This document shows, in pieces, positions 37,701 to 45,780 of a stretch of 64,000 bases of DNA (the stretch's first letter is position 1; the number at the start of each line of letters is the position of its first letter). The stretch is from Alphaproteobacteria bacterium bin52 (GTDB lineage Bacteria; Pseudomonadota; Alphaproteobacteria; Thalassobaculales; Thalassobaculaceae). The stretch is taken from the NCBI GenBank assembly GCA_002238645.1, contig MPMT01000004.1, forward strand, positions 25,777 through 89,776, given 5' to 3'. The translations under genes were made by a program, and so were the position numbers. Below the pieces are notes generated by a model. That model did no database searches and was not told the origin of the DNA. It worked only from the letters and a program-made list of their open reading frames with translations.

Positions 37701-37945
37701 CGCCGGGTGATGTCCTGCTCCACCTGGCGGGGTGCTGCGCCGGGCAGTGTGATCGCGACGCGGACGATCCGCGGGTCCCATTCGGGGAGTTGCTGGACCA
37801 CGAGCTGGGTCCCGGCAACGAGGCCACCCACAAGGATGGCAATGTAGAGGAACTTTGCTGCCATCGGGTTCGCGACGAACCAGGCAACGAAACCGTTGTC
37901 CCGACCGCTTGCATTCCCGCCACGGGGCTGCTCGCTACTGGCCAT
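34799..37945 (-). CDS. RND-family efflux transporter (HAE-like), second pump
   Basis: Transporter of 1048 aa. TM4 contains LMIGIVVDDAVVVGES with the classical Asp-Asp pair, unlike the first pump. Periplasmic porter motifs include AAPRQVEQDITRRVEEVLVG and PGVDRVVSRAV. It begins with a soluble leader of about 20 residues before the first helix. The ATG is 44 bases after the second adaptor. The two pumps are distant relatives, so this is not a fresh duplication. Substrate is unknown. Confidence 0.94.
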   Translation of the reverse strand: MASSEQPRGGNASGRDNGFVAWFVANPMAAKFLYIAILVGGLVAGTQLVVQQLPEWDPRIVRVAITLPGAAPRQVEQDITRRVEEVLVGLPGVDRVVSRAVEGRGEIDVEMASFADSEAVFNDVATAVDALKAFLPANTETPEVKFWRWSLHALTLAVSSPSADENTLRNAAEEVRDRLLALPSVSHIEFTGAREREIAIELDEEQLRRYDLSARQVAKRVRETSTNITFGEFRTDSDTVILHTDSRRAFGAEYADIPLITRADGTAVTLGDVAVIRDGFVEAGKFVRVDGVPAILVSVRASKQQSMLEIVDEIRSLLDAYVPPSGVSVTTWDENATAVTGRLTRIVENGVIGIVLVFLALLLVLDLRAAFWITAGIVLSFVGSFVLFGLADLTINVVSVIAFFLMIGIVVDDAVVVGESIETARQRGLSGRSAAVAGARAVMGPIVVGTITTLIALAPFFFVKQEEFQILAIFSFIALFVLTVSLFEAFLLLPGHLAHDRPWSLRPLSTIQGWCSQRLDRFRDIVVVTGVSWSIRHVWLSLSLTGLVMLAAFALLHADVVRLNLVLTSASMRADFVQADIRLPAGSPVGVTARVAERFAAAGEAINGSAAEGSLVRDVTIVVGEQAGKARGDHSAGGYGENVGSVRLRLVPDTERTATPKDVESAWIALVGDVPQVETVTYQRTRYKTVPNIAFALQHPDRETMHAAAREVAGFLEDMPGVSGVSDGLGLGKRQFEVRLTPAGRVAGLTPAKVGLQLRSNLHGVEVQRIQRGREELRVMVRYPENQRDSLGDLARERIRISPGREMALHEAATLVERRGTPRIVRIDGTPAVQIRAHADGLDALPRAVMRVVETELLPDLQDRWPGLQFSRDGGQRKIQSLLQLMAMLFPLAVLAMYGLMAVLLKSYWRPLVAVLGIPMCLAGGIVMHLVLNWDFGIMSLFGIFAVSGVVMNDALVLLDRYSKLRSEDPDLPAVAAIAAATRSRFRAVFLTTLTTVLGLSPLLFARSDELVFMVPFVASMFGGLVFSSIFVLFGLPATIMMVEGRRE

Positions 37946-37989
37946 GGCCTCGCACTCCCGGGTCCTTCGATCGATTCAGGGCGCGCCGG

Positions 37990-39072
37990 CTACCTGGAGA
38001 CCGCCGATACCGTCATTCCGTTCCATGCCGATGCCGGCGCATTCAGGACAACACCTGCTCCGGCATCGAAGCTCCTGACGATCGCGCCCTCCGACGTCAG
38101 CGCCAGCACGTCCACGACAACCGGAACCAGGGATCCGTCCCTGACCGTCCAGACCCGGTTCTCCGAGCCCAGCACCGCCTCGGGCACGACGAACACGTCG
38201 TCGACCGGGGGACCGCTGATGCTGACCTGCGCGAACGAACCGGGGATCGGCGGCGCCCCGACCGTGTCCCCGAGTTCCAGGATGACGGCGGCCAGACGGG
38301 ATTCCCGGGCGATGACAGCCGAGACTGCGGCTACCTTTGCGGCATGGGTCCCGGAAAGGGTTCTCACCACGGCCTCGCGTCCGATCACCGGATCGAGATA
38401 GGCGAGGTCCTTCTGGCGAAGCGGCGCGCGGATCTGCAGGTTGCCGGTCTCGTAGGTCCTGCCCAGCTCCGCGTTCTTTCCGACGGTCTCGTTCGGGCCG
38501 ACCAGTTCCCCGACCGACACATCGGTTGCGATGACGCGGGCATCGAAAGGCAGGGAAATTTCGGTTTGCGCGAGCTCGAGTTCCGCAAGTTCCAGTTCCG
38601 CGGCACGCTTGTCGACCTCGGCCTGCAGACTGGCCGGGGACGCGCCGTCCTCCCGTTCACTACGCGTCTCGGCAAGTATTGCCCGGGCCTTGTCCAGTTC
38701 CGCCCGCGCAATCCGCACCTTGAGGTCGTAGGCTGCGGGATCGATCCTGATGAACGGTTCGCCGGCGCTCACCGAGCCGCCGTTCCTGTAATCGGGCGAA
38801 ATCCAGGCCACGCGCCCGACCACCGGGGAGATGATGGTCGTCCTGCGCTGTGCCCTCACGTTGCCGGTGAGTTCGACCGGCAGGGCGCGGCTGGTCAGTT
38901 CCGGAGCAAACACGGTGACCTCCGGTGCGCCTTCGCTTGCCTGCAGCGCACTCCCGGAAACCAGGTCGACCGGACCCGGCGCCCTGGCGAGGTAGAGTGC
39001 CGCGACGACCACGACGGCGATGACTCCGAACTGGAGATATCCTGCCCAGCCAGACCTGGATGCTTCGTCCAT
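37990..39072 (-). CDS. RND periplasmic adaptor (HlyD-like), second pump
   Basis: Adaptor of 360 aa with a membrane anchor at about 11-29 (GYLQFGVIAVVVVAALYLA). The lipoyl halves are around 75-110 (ISPVVGRVAWISPDYRNGG) and after the hairpin (SLPFDARVIATDVSVGELVG). A beta-barrel domain is at the C-terminus. The ATG at 39072 has a GGGGAGC site. It pairs with the RND gene directly downstream. Confidence 0.92.
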   Translation of the reverse strand: MDEASRSGWAGYLQFGVIAVVVVAALYLARAPGPVDLVSGSALQASEGAPEVTVFAPELTSRALPVELTGNVRAQRRTTIISPVVGRVAWISPDYRNGGSVSAGEPFIRIDPAAYDLKVRIARAELDKARAILAETRSEREDGASPASLQAEVDKRAAELELAELELAQTEISLPFDARVIATDVSVGELVGPNETVGKNAELGRTYETGNLQIRAPLRQKDLAYLDPVIGREAVVRTLSGTHAAKVAAVSAVIARESRLAAVILELGDTVGAPPIPGSFAQVSISGPPVDDVFVVPEAVLGSENRVWTVRDGSLVPVVVDVLALTSEGAIVRSFDAGAGVVLNAPASAWNGMTVSAVSR

Positions 39073-39259
39073 GACACCAGCTCCCCGATTCAAGTCACCT
39101 GCACGGTCGAACTCATGTGGTTCCTGCCGACGGTCTCCGGCAGTGCGGGGCGACAGTCGGCTGCACGGTCATGCCTGTTCGTATCCTAGCATAACGGGCG
39201 CACTTCGACTCCAGCCCAAGCAGGCCATGACCGGGATTCGGCGCCGCCGGACGCCGGAT

Positions 39260-40015
39260 TCACCCTGTCATCGGAAACAGCGTCGAGCGAATGGCGATCC
39301 AGACGCCGAGCAGCGCCAGAGTGAAGAAGAAGATCCTGCGAAACCGGTTTTCGGGGAGCAGGGTCCGAATTCGCTTTCCCAGCACCATGCCGAGCATGGC
39401 CGGGACCACCGCCGCCAGCGACAGCATGACAAGGTCACCCGGCATGTAGCCTCGTGTTCCGAGTGACAGTCCGAGTGCGACGGTCGCGGTGGTGAAACAG
39501 ATCCCCATTGCCTGGACCAGGCCGTCCCTGCCCAGGCCCAGCGCCTGCAGGTACAGCACGCCGGGGACCACGAAGGTGCCGGTAAATCCCGTGGTTGCCC
39601 CGGTGGCAAGCCCGACGAGCGGGCTCATCCAGGTCTCGCGGCGGCCGGGCTCCGCGATCTGGGGTGTGAACAGGCTGACGCCCGAGTAGATGACGAGAAC
39701 GCAGCCAAGCCCGATCGCAAGCGCGGTCGCATCACTCTTCAGCATCACGCCGGAGGCAAGCCATGCACCCAGGCACAGCATGGCGAGCAGCGACCAGATG
39801 CGGCGCAGAATCGCCGTCAGCCGTCCGCCGGTCACGGCCTGCCAGGCGTTCGTGACCAGCGACGGCGCCAGCAGCAGGACCATCGCCTCCTTCAGTCCGA
39901 AGACCGCGGCGATCAGCGCCAGCGAGATCGTGGGCAGACCGAGCCCGACCACACCCTTGACCATGCCGGCTGCGAGGTAGACAGCCAGCACGTAGACAAT
40001 GAACCCGGCGCTCAC
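39260..40015 (-). CDS. TauE/SafE-family sulfite/anion exporter-like permease
   Basis: Integral membrane protein of 251 aa with seven to eight hydrophobic helices. The family repeats are MVKGVVGLGLPTISLALIAA at the start and, in the second half, ATTGFTGTFVVPGVLY. It starts at GTG 40015 overlapping the ligase stop by 4 bases. The family exports sulfite, sulfoacetate or other organic anions. Here it may excrete an acid from the linked ligase/aldolase pathway, but this is inference. Confidence 0.88.
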   Translation of the reverse strand: MSAGFIVYVLAVYLAAGMVKGVVGLGLPTISLALIAAVFGLKEAMVLLLAPSLVTNAWQAVTGGRLTAILRRIWSLLAMLCLGAWLASGVMLKSDATALAIGLGCVLVIYSGVSLFTPQIAEPGRRETWMSPLVGLATGATTGFTGTFVVPGVLYLQALGLGRDGLVQAMGICFTTATVALGLSLGTRGYMPGDLVMLSLAAVVPAMLGMVLGKRIRTLLPENRFRRIFFFTLALLGVWIAIRSTLFPMTG

Positions 40016-41523
40016 TCCACGGTTTTCCCGGCCGCCAACGCATCGCGCAGGATGCGCTTCAGCACCTTCCCCGAGGGATTGCGGGGCAGTTCGCCGACGA
40101 CGTGGACCTCGCTCGGAACCTTGAAACCCGCAAGAGCGCCGCGACAGTGGCGAATGACGTCATCCTCGACGATCCCGGCGCCTGTCCGGGGGACAACCAC
40201 CGCGACCGGTCGTTCGCCCCACCTCTCGTCGGGACGGCCGATCACGGCCGCCTCGGCGATTGCGGGGTACTCGTGGAGCACCCGTTCGACCTCCGAGGAC
40301 GCGACGTTTTCTCCGCCGGAGATGATCATGTCCTTCCTCCGGTCGGTCAGGTACAGAAACCCGTCCCCGTCCAGGTGACCCACGTCACCGGTGCGGAACC
40401 AGCCGTCACCGTGGAACGCCTCGCGGGTCCTTTCCGCATCACGCCAGTAGCCCCGGGTGATGCGGGGACCGGCAAGGCAGATCTCGCCGGTCTGTCCCGC
40501 CGCCAGCGGACGCCCGTCGTCGTCGCGAATCTGGACCCGGACATGGGCGAGAGGACGGCCGACCGAACCGATCTTCTCCAGTTCGCGTCCCGGCTCCATC
40601 AGGGTGTCGCCGCTACAGCTCTCGGTCAGTCCGTATCCGTCGATGTAGCGCGCGTTGGCAAACAGGGTGCCGAAAGCCCGGATCCGCGCCTCCGGCGTCT
40701 TCTCCCCTCCTCCGATCACCCATTGCATGGAGGCGAGGTCGTAGCGGTTTCCCTCGTCGAGGTCGAGACACATGCGCAGCATCACCGGTGCCAGCCACGC
40801 ACAGGTCAGCCGATGGCGCTCGATGGCTCCGAGCGCGGCCGCCGGCGAGAACTCCCGCAGCAGGCACCAGGTTCCTCCCATCCACAGCACCGCGATGCCC
40901 GGCAGGTCGAAGGCCCCGACGTGGTAGAGCGGGCCACACACCAGCAGGCGGTCGGAAGCCGAAAGCCCGAGCGCGATGACGTGGTCCGCGCACTTCCAGT
41001 AGGAATTTGCGTAGGAATGCATGACGCCCTTCGGATGCGCCGTGGTGCCCGAGGTGTACATCAGCCGGTACAGGTCATCGGATCCACGCGGAACGGGCGG
41101 TGGTGGTGGCGTGCGTTCTCCGGCAAGGGTGCGGGTGTCGCCCCGTGCGTCCGCGTCCAGCAGGACGGCGCCTGCAAACCCCTCGACCATGGAAGCGAAC
41201 TCGCTGTCGGCCGCGATCAGCACTACCCCAGCGTGGTCATGGATGTAGGTGAATTCCTCCGGCGAAAGTCGGTAGTTGACCGGGAGCAGGACCGCTCCGA
41301 GGTGACTGACGGCGAAGGCGAACTCGAGGAAGGCCGGAGAGTTCTTCATCACCAGGGCGACGATGTCGCCGCTTCCGATCCCGCGCGCGGCAAGCCACCC
41401 GGCAAGCGAGAGAACCCGGTTCTCGAGCTCTCCGTAACTGATCCGGCGGTCATCGAAGATGACCGCGCAGCGATCCGGCGTGAGGCGGGCGTGATAGGCG
41501 AGGAAGGCGGTCAGGTTCTGCAT
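40012..41523 (-). CDS. AMP-dependent acyl-CoA ligase
   Basis: Acyl-adenylate/CoA ligase of 503 aa. The P-loop MYTSGTTAHPKG (155-166), the aspartate motif YGLTESCSGD, the FRTGDVGHLDGDGFLYLTDRRKDMI linker and the C-terminal catalytic Lys486 in NPSGKVLKRIL are all present. It activates a carboxylic acid to its CoA ester. ATG 41523 is where homology begins, with GGAGAC upstream; it lies 4 bases after the aldolase stop. Medium/long-chain or aromatic acids are likely substrates but not decided. Confidence 0.94.
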   Translation of the reverse strand: MQNLTAFLAYHARLTPDRCAVIFDDRRISYGELENRVLSLAGWLAARGIGSGDIVALVMKNSPAFLEFAFAVSHLGAVLLPVNYRLSPEEFTYIHDHAGVVLIAADSEFASMVEGFAGAVLLDADARGDTRTLAGERTPPPPPVPRGSDDLYRLMYTSGTTAHPKGVMHSYANSYWKCADHVIALGLSASDRLLVCGPLYHVGAFDLPGIAVLWMGGTWCLLREFSPAAALGAIERHRLTCAWLAPVMLRMCLDLDEGNRYDLASMQWVIGGGEKTPEARIRAFGTLFANARYIDGYGLTESCSGDTLMEPGRELEKIGSVGRPLAHVRVQIRDDDGRPLAAGQTGEICLAGPRITRGYWRDAERTREAFHGDGWFRTGDVGHLDGDGFLYLTDRRKDMIISGGENVASSEVERVLHEYPAIAEAAVIGRPDERWGERPVAVVVPRTGAGIVEDDVIRHCRGALAGFKVPSEVHVVGELPRNPSGKVLKRILRDALAAGKTVE

Positions 41524-41527
41524 GCGG

Positions 41528-42307
41528 TCACCGGGCAAAGTCTCCGAGCCCCGAGCGGTCAAGCTGACGCAGCAGCGCCGGCCATTCGCGTCCGGCCTCG
41601 ATGAAGCCGCCCTTGCCGTACATGGCACGCCCCTGGCGCACCGACTTCTCGCGGGTCTGCGGCGAGATCGGCATCAGTTCCGACCCGCCGGCAAGCGCGT
41701 CGATCTGCTGGCGGCACGCGGTCTCGATCCGGTACATCCACACGAACGCCTCGCCCACCGTCTGCCCCACGGTCAGCAGGCCATGGTTGCGCAGGATCAG
41801 GATGCGGTTCTCACCAAGGTCGCGGACGATGCGCGGCTGTTCGCTGGCGTCGAGTGCGGGGCCCTCGAAGTCGTGGTAGCCCAGCCAGCCGGAGATGGTC
41901 AGCGCCTTCTGGCTTGCCGGCAGCAGTCCCTGTCGCTGCATCGAGACCGCGGTGCCGAAGCGGCTGTGGGTGTGCAGGACGCAGTGGTGCCGCTCGTCGG
42001 AGAGGTGAATTGCGCCGTGGATCACGAAGCCGGCCGGGTTGAGCGGGTAGTCGCTCGATCCGATGACCTCACCGTCGCGGTTGACACGGATCAGCGACGA
42101 CGCGGTGATCTCGTCGAACAGCATGCCGAACGGATTGAGCAGGAACTCGTCCCCTCGTCCCGGGATCCGAAGCGAGAAATGCGTGTTGTTGAGATCGGTC
42201 CAGCCATAGAGCGCCGCCAGCCGGTACGCGGCCGCGAGATCGCAGCGTGCCTGCCACTCGGCCGCTTCCATGTCTGCGGGCACCCGTGCCCCGGTCGAAA
42301 GTGTCAT
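41528..42307 (-). CDS. Class II aldolase/adducin-family protein
   Basis: Zinc-dependent class II aldolase of 259 aa. Likely zinc ligands are the histidines in VLHTHSRFGTA and LRNHGLLTVG, with a Glu in the next helix. GWTDLNNTHFSLR near the N-terminus is the typical phosphate/substrate loop. Family members include fuculose aldolase and sugar-phosphate epimerases, and many homologues act on non-sugar substrates. It is the first gene of the minus-strand operon and is divergent from the enoyl-CoA hydratase across 103 bases. Confidence 0.9.
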   Translation of the reverse strand: MTLSTGARVPADMEAAEWQARCDLAAAYRLAALYGWTDLNNTHFSLRIPGRGDEFLLNPFGMLFDEITASSLIRVNRDGEVIGSSDYPLNPAGFVIHGAIHLSDERHHCVLHTHSRFGTAVSMQRQGLLPASQKALTISGWLGYHDFEGPALDASEQPRIVRDLGENRILILRNHGLLTVGQTVGEAFVWMYRIETACRQQIDALAGGSELMPISPQTREKSVRQGRAMYGKGGFIEAGREWPALLRQLDRSGLGDFAR

Positions 42308-42410
42308 GGCAAGTCTTCCCGATTGGTGTTCCGTCCACCGGCCGTTCTACTCTATCCGGGCGATCGCCGGGAGAGAGTCTGCCAGAGGCGGGCCGGGAGG
42401 GACTGGGACC

Positions 42411-43178
42411 ATGCTGAGATGCGACCGGGCGGACGACATCGTCGTGCTCACGCTCGACCGGCCCGGTGCCGGCAACTCGATCAGCAGCGGCCTGACCGAG
42501 GTCCTGCTCGAGGAACTCGGTCGCCTCTCCGGGGACGAGACCGTGCATGCGGTGATCATCACCGGTGCAGGGGAGCGGTTTTTCTGCACCGGCGGCGACG
42601 TCAAGGAGTACCGGTTGATCGCTTCCGAGGACGAACTGAACTCGCGGTTCGACCGTACGCGCAGGGCGATGGACATGCTCGAGGGGCTGCACTGCCCGGT
42701 CATCGCGGCGATCAACGGCTACGCGCTCGGCGGGGGTGCGGAGATCATCCTGTGCTGTGACTACCGCATTGCCGAGGAGCATGCCCGGATCGGATGGCCG
42801 CAGGTCCGCCTCGGCATCATCCCGGCCTGGAACGGCATCGACAGGCTGGTCCGCGACTGCGGGCCCCGGGTTGCCTCGCGCATGATGCTGACCGGCGCGC
42901 AGGTGTCCGCGGCAGAAGCCCGCGAGCTTGCGATCATCGACCAGGTGGTTCCACGCGGCACGGGGCTCGGGGCGGCCCGTGCCTGGGCCGCGGATCTGCG
43001 GGTCGGCGCGCCGCTGGCACTGCGCGCAACCAAGCGGGTGATCCGGGAGACGGACGGCCTCGAACGCGTCCGGGAGTTTCAGAAACGGCTCTTCCCGGCA
43101 CTGTGGTTCAGCGAGGATCACAAGGAGGCCGAGGCGGCCTTCGCCGAGCGGCGGACCCCGGAGTTTACCGGTCGGTGA
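42411..43178 (+). CDS. Enoyl-CoA hydratase/isomerase with a Gln in the second glutamate position
   Basis: Crotonase of 255 aa. GAGERFFCTGGDVKEY and GYALGGGAEIILCCDYRIA form the CoA pocket, with Glu111 as first catalytic glutamate. In the place of the second glutamate (PEVxLG) it has PQVRLGIIPAWNG, Gln131. This may change hydratase to isomerase, dehydratase or ring-acting activity. The ATG has a strong GGGAGG site. Its last 14 bases overlap the aldo/keto reductase on the opposite strand. Confidence 0.88.
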   Translation: MLRCDRADDIVVLTLDRPGAGNSISSGLTEVLLEELGRLSGDETVHAVIITGAGERFFCTGGDVKEYRLIASEDELNSRFDRTRRAMDMLEGLHCPVIAAINGYALGGGAEIILCCDYRIAEEHARIGWPQVRLGIIPAWNGIDRLVRDCGPRVASRMMLTGAQVSAAEARELAIIDQVVPRGTGLGAARAWAADLRVGAPLALRATKRVIRETDGLERVREFQKRLFPALWFSEDHKEAEAAFAERRTPEFTGR

Positions 43179-44199
43179 CCGGTGCCGTCCCGACCCTGCT
43201 GACCCTGCCCTCGATCGGGTACTGCGGGTCGGTGTAGCCCGGGGTCGAGGGATGTCCCGGGGGGACCAGTGACGTGATCAGGGCCTCGTCCTCGGCGCCG
43301 TAATCGTAGTCCAGCGCACCAAGGTACGCCTGCCACTGTTCCATGGTGCGCGGTCCGGTCACCGGAGCGGTCACCAGGGCGTTGTTCAGCAGCCACCCGA
43401 TCGCGATGTCGACCGGGGTTGCGCCCCTGGCCTCGGCATGCTCCCGGATGCGCTGGGCGATCTCGATCGATTCGCTGCGCCATTCCGTCTGCATCATGCG
43501 CCGGTCACCGCGCGCCGCCCTGCTGCCCGCCTCCGGTTCGGCGTCGGGACGGTACTTGGCTGTCAGCACCCCGCGCGCCAGCGGGCTGTAGGGCACGACG
43601 CCGAGGCCGTAGTGTTGACAGGCCGGAAGGTGTTCGATTTCCGGCATCCGGTTCATCGCATTGTAGTAGGGCTGGCTGACCACCGGCCTGTCGATGCCGT
43701 ACCGGTCGCAGAGCCAGCAGATTTCCGCGACCCGCCAGCTCCTGTAGTTCGAAACGCCGAAGTAGCGGATCTTTCCCGCGTGCACGAGGTCGGCCATCGC
43801 TCGGACGGTTTCCGCGAGCGGGGTGTCGTGATCCTCCTTGTGCAGGTAGTAGACGTCGATGTGGTCGGTTCCGAGCCGGCGCAGCGAGGCCTCGCAGGCG
43901 CGCATCACCCACTTGCGGCCGAGACCGCCACCGTTCGGATCGTCCGACATCCTGTTGCACAGCTTGGTGGCGAGCACCCAGCGATCGCGCTCGGTCCGGA
44001 TGCAGCGGCCGACGACGCGTTCCGATTCTCCCTGCACGTAGGTATCCGCGGTATCGATGAAGTTGATCCCGGCGTCGCGCGCGGACGCGATGATGGCCTG
44101 GCTTTCGGCCTCGTTGGTTGGACCGCCGAACATCATGGTTCCGAGACACAGGGGCGAGACACGCAGTCCCGACCGGCCAAGCTGGCGATGGTTCATCAT
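43165..44199 (-). CDS. Aldo/keto reductase
   Basis: NADPH-dependent oxidoreductase of 344 aa with the TIM-barrel tetrad Asp49, Tyr54, Lys79 and His120 (FIDTADTY, LATKL and VYYLH). GVSNYRSWRVAEI is the family's later signature, and PVTGPRTMEQW is near the cofactor site. It begins with two consecutive ATGs after GGCGGGAGACC. It is divergent from the ArsC-like gene and converges on the crotonase, overlapping 14 bases. It probably reduces an aldehyde or ketone; the substrate is unknown. Confidence 0.93.
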   Translation of the reverse strand: MMNHRQLGRSGLRVSPLCLGTMMFGGPTNEAESQAIIASARDAGINFIDTADTYVQGESERVVGRCIRTERDRWVLATKLCNRMSDDPNGGGLGRKWVMRACEASLRRLGTDHIDVYYLHKEDHDTPLAETVRAMADLVHAGKIRYFGVSNYRSWRVAEICWLCDRYGIDRPVVSQPYYNAMNRMPEIEHLPACQHYGLGVVPYSPLARGVLTAKYRPDAEPEAGSRAARGDRRMMQTEWRSESIEIAQRIREHAEARGATPVDIAIGWLLNNALVTAPVTGPRTMEQWQAYLGALDYDYGAEDEALITSLVPPGHPSTPGYTDPQYPIEGRVSRVGTAPVTDR

Positions 44200-44352
44200 G
44201 GTCTCCCGCCGAGGGTGGGTTCATCGGCGCCGACATACCACACAACTCCGAACGCCGGGAGCCGCTCCAGCGTCAGGGGCAAGGCTTGCATTGTTTCCCG
44301 GGGTGGCGAAGATGCCGGACACCCTTGCGCATCACCACGCGATCACAGGACC

Positions 44353-44706
44353 ATGACCGTCACCATCTACCACAATCCCCGCTGCTCCAAGTCGCGCGGC
44401 GCGCTGGCGCTGCTGCGGGAACACGGCATCGAGCCGGTGATCATCGAGTACCTGAAGACGCCTCCTGACCGCGAGACGCTTGCCGGCCTCCTGGCACTGC
44501 TCGGCTGCCGGCCGCATGACGTGATGCGCAGGAAGGAGGCGGCATACCGCGAACACGCGGTCGCGCGGCTCGACGATGACGGGCAGCTGACCGCGATCGT
44601 CGAGAATCCGATCCTGCTTGAACGCCCGATCGTTGTCGCCGGTTCCCGTGCGGTGATCGCCCGCCCGCCCGAACGGGTGCTCGACCTGCTGGAGCCGTCG
44701 ACGTGA
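44353..44706 (+). CDS. arsC: ArsC-family arsenate reductase-like protein
   Basis: Thioredoxin-fold protein of 117 aa with the catalytic cysteine Cys11 in NPRCSKSR, then the conserved ERPIVV region and RPPERVLDLL ending. It reduces arsenate with glutathione/glutaredoxin in classical ArsC. It has no arsenite pump or ArsR beside it, so it may belong to the Spx/YffB side of the family, but the length and ERPIV motif favour ArsC. ATG is 44353 with AGGACC upstream. Confidence 0.88.
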   Translation: MTVTIYHNPRCSKSRGALALLREHGIEPVIIEYLKTPPDRETLAGLLALLGCRPHDVMRRKEAAYREHAVARLDDDGQLTAIVENPILLERPIVVAGSRAVIARPPERVLDLLEPST

Positions 44707-44777
44707 CCGGTTCCATCGGCAGGAGCCGCACACTAGACTGCGACGCCAGTGCCGGTGACTCGGGATACTGAACGGTC

Positions 44778-45779
44778 ATGCCGACTTCCAGACCCTGGAT
44801 TGCACTCGCCGCGACACCGGAACTGCCGATCCTGGAGGCCCCGGTGCGCCATGCGGTCGGGGAAAGGCACGAGGTGCGAACTGTCGCCCTGCCCTACGCT
44901 CCCCTCTCCGCGGAGGAAACCGTGGACTGGGCGGAACGGTTCGCCGGCGCCGGCGGGATCCTGCTCAGATCGGGCTATGTCACGGGGGAACTGCTGGACC
45001 TGCTCCCCGATCTTCGGGTGGTCGCTGTCCATGGTGCCGGAGTGGACCCGGTCGACGTCGAAGCCTGCACAGAGCGCGGCGTGCAGGTGACCAACACGCC
45101 GGGCGCCAATGCCGACGCTGTGGCCGAACTGACAATCGCGCTCGTCCTCAGCGCGCTGCGCGGCATCCCCGATGCGGCCCATGCGACCCGGTCCTGCCGG
45201 CAGTGGGACAGCGCCCGCGTTCTCGGAGGTGAACTCGGTGGACGGACGCTGGGCCTTGTCGGCATCGGACAGATCGGCACCCGGGTCGCCGGACTGGCAG
45301 CGGCGTTCGGAGCCCGGGTGGTGGCGGCCGATCCGGCGCTCGATGCCGTGCAGATCCGTGAGCGACACGCGGAACCTGTCTCGACCGACACCCTGTTCGC
45401 CGAGGCCGACATCATATCGCTGCACGCACCGGCAATCGCCGCGACCCGTCACATGATCAACGAGGCCAGCATCGCGCGAATGAAACCCGGCGTGGTGCTG
45501 GTCAACTGCGCCCGCGGAAACCTGGTTGACGAGACCGCGCTTGCCGAGGCCCTGCAGCAGGGGCATGTCGGGGCGGCCGCGCTTGACGTTCTGGACGGGG
45601 AACCGCCGGATCCGGACAGCCCGCTGTATGGCGCCCCCAACGTGATCATGACACCGCACATGGCGGGCTCGACACGGGAGTGCCTCGAGACCATCGCCCG
45701 GGTGGCAGCAGGCGACATCGTCCGTGTTCTCGACGGCGGGCGGCCCGCTCATCCGGTCAATGCCCCGGGAGGGTCGTAG
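44778..45779 (+). CDS. D-2-hydroxyacid dehydrogenase
   Basis: NAD(P)-dependent dehydrogenase of 333 aa. The Rossmann motif GIGQIG is at 162-167, and the triad is Arg246 (NCARGNLVD), Glu275 (LDGEPPDPD) and His294 (TPHMAGST). It interconverts a 2-keto acid and a D-2-hydroxyacid, of the phosphoglycerate/glyoxylate type. The stop is one base before the ATG of the 3-hydroxyacyl dehydrogenase-like gene, so they are co-transcribed. An ACT domain is absent, so it is not a full SerA. Confidence 0.93.
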   Translation: MPTSRPWIALAATPELPILEAPVRHAVGERHEVRTVALPYAPLSAEETVDWAERFAGAGGILLRSGYVTGELLDLLPDLRVVAVHGAGVDPVDVEACTERGVQVTNTPGANADAVAELTIALVLSALRGIPDAAHATRSCRQWDSARVLGGELGGRTLGLVGIGQIGTRVAGLAAAFGARVVAADPALDAVQIRERHAEPVSTDTLFAEADIISLHAPAIAATRHMINEASIARMKPGVVLVNCARGNLVDETALAEALQQGHVGAAALDVLDGEPPDPDSPLYGAPNVIMTPHMAGSTRECLETIARVAAGDIVRVLDGGRPAHPVNAPGGS

Positions 45780-45780
45780 G

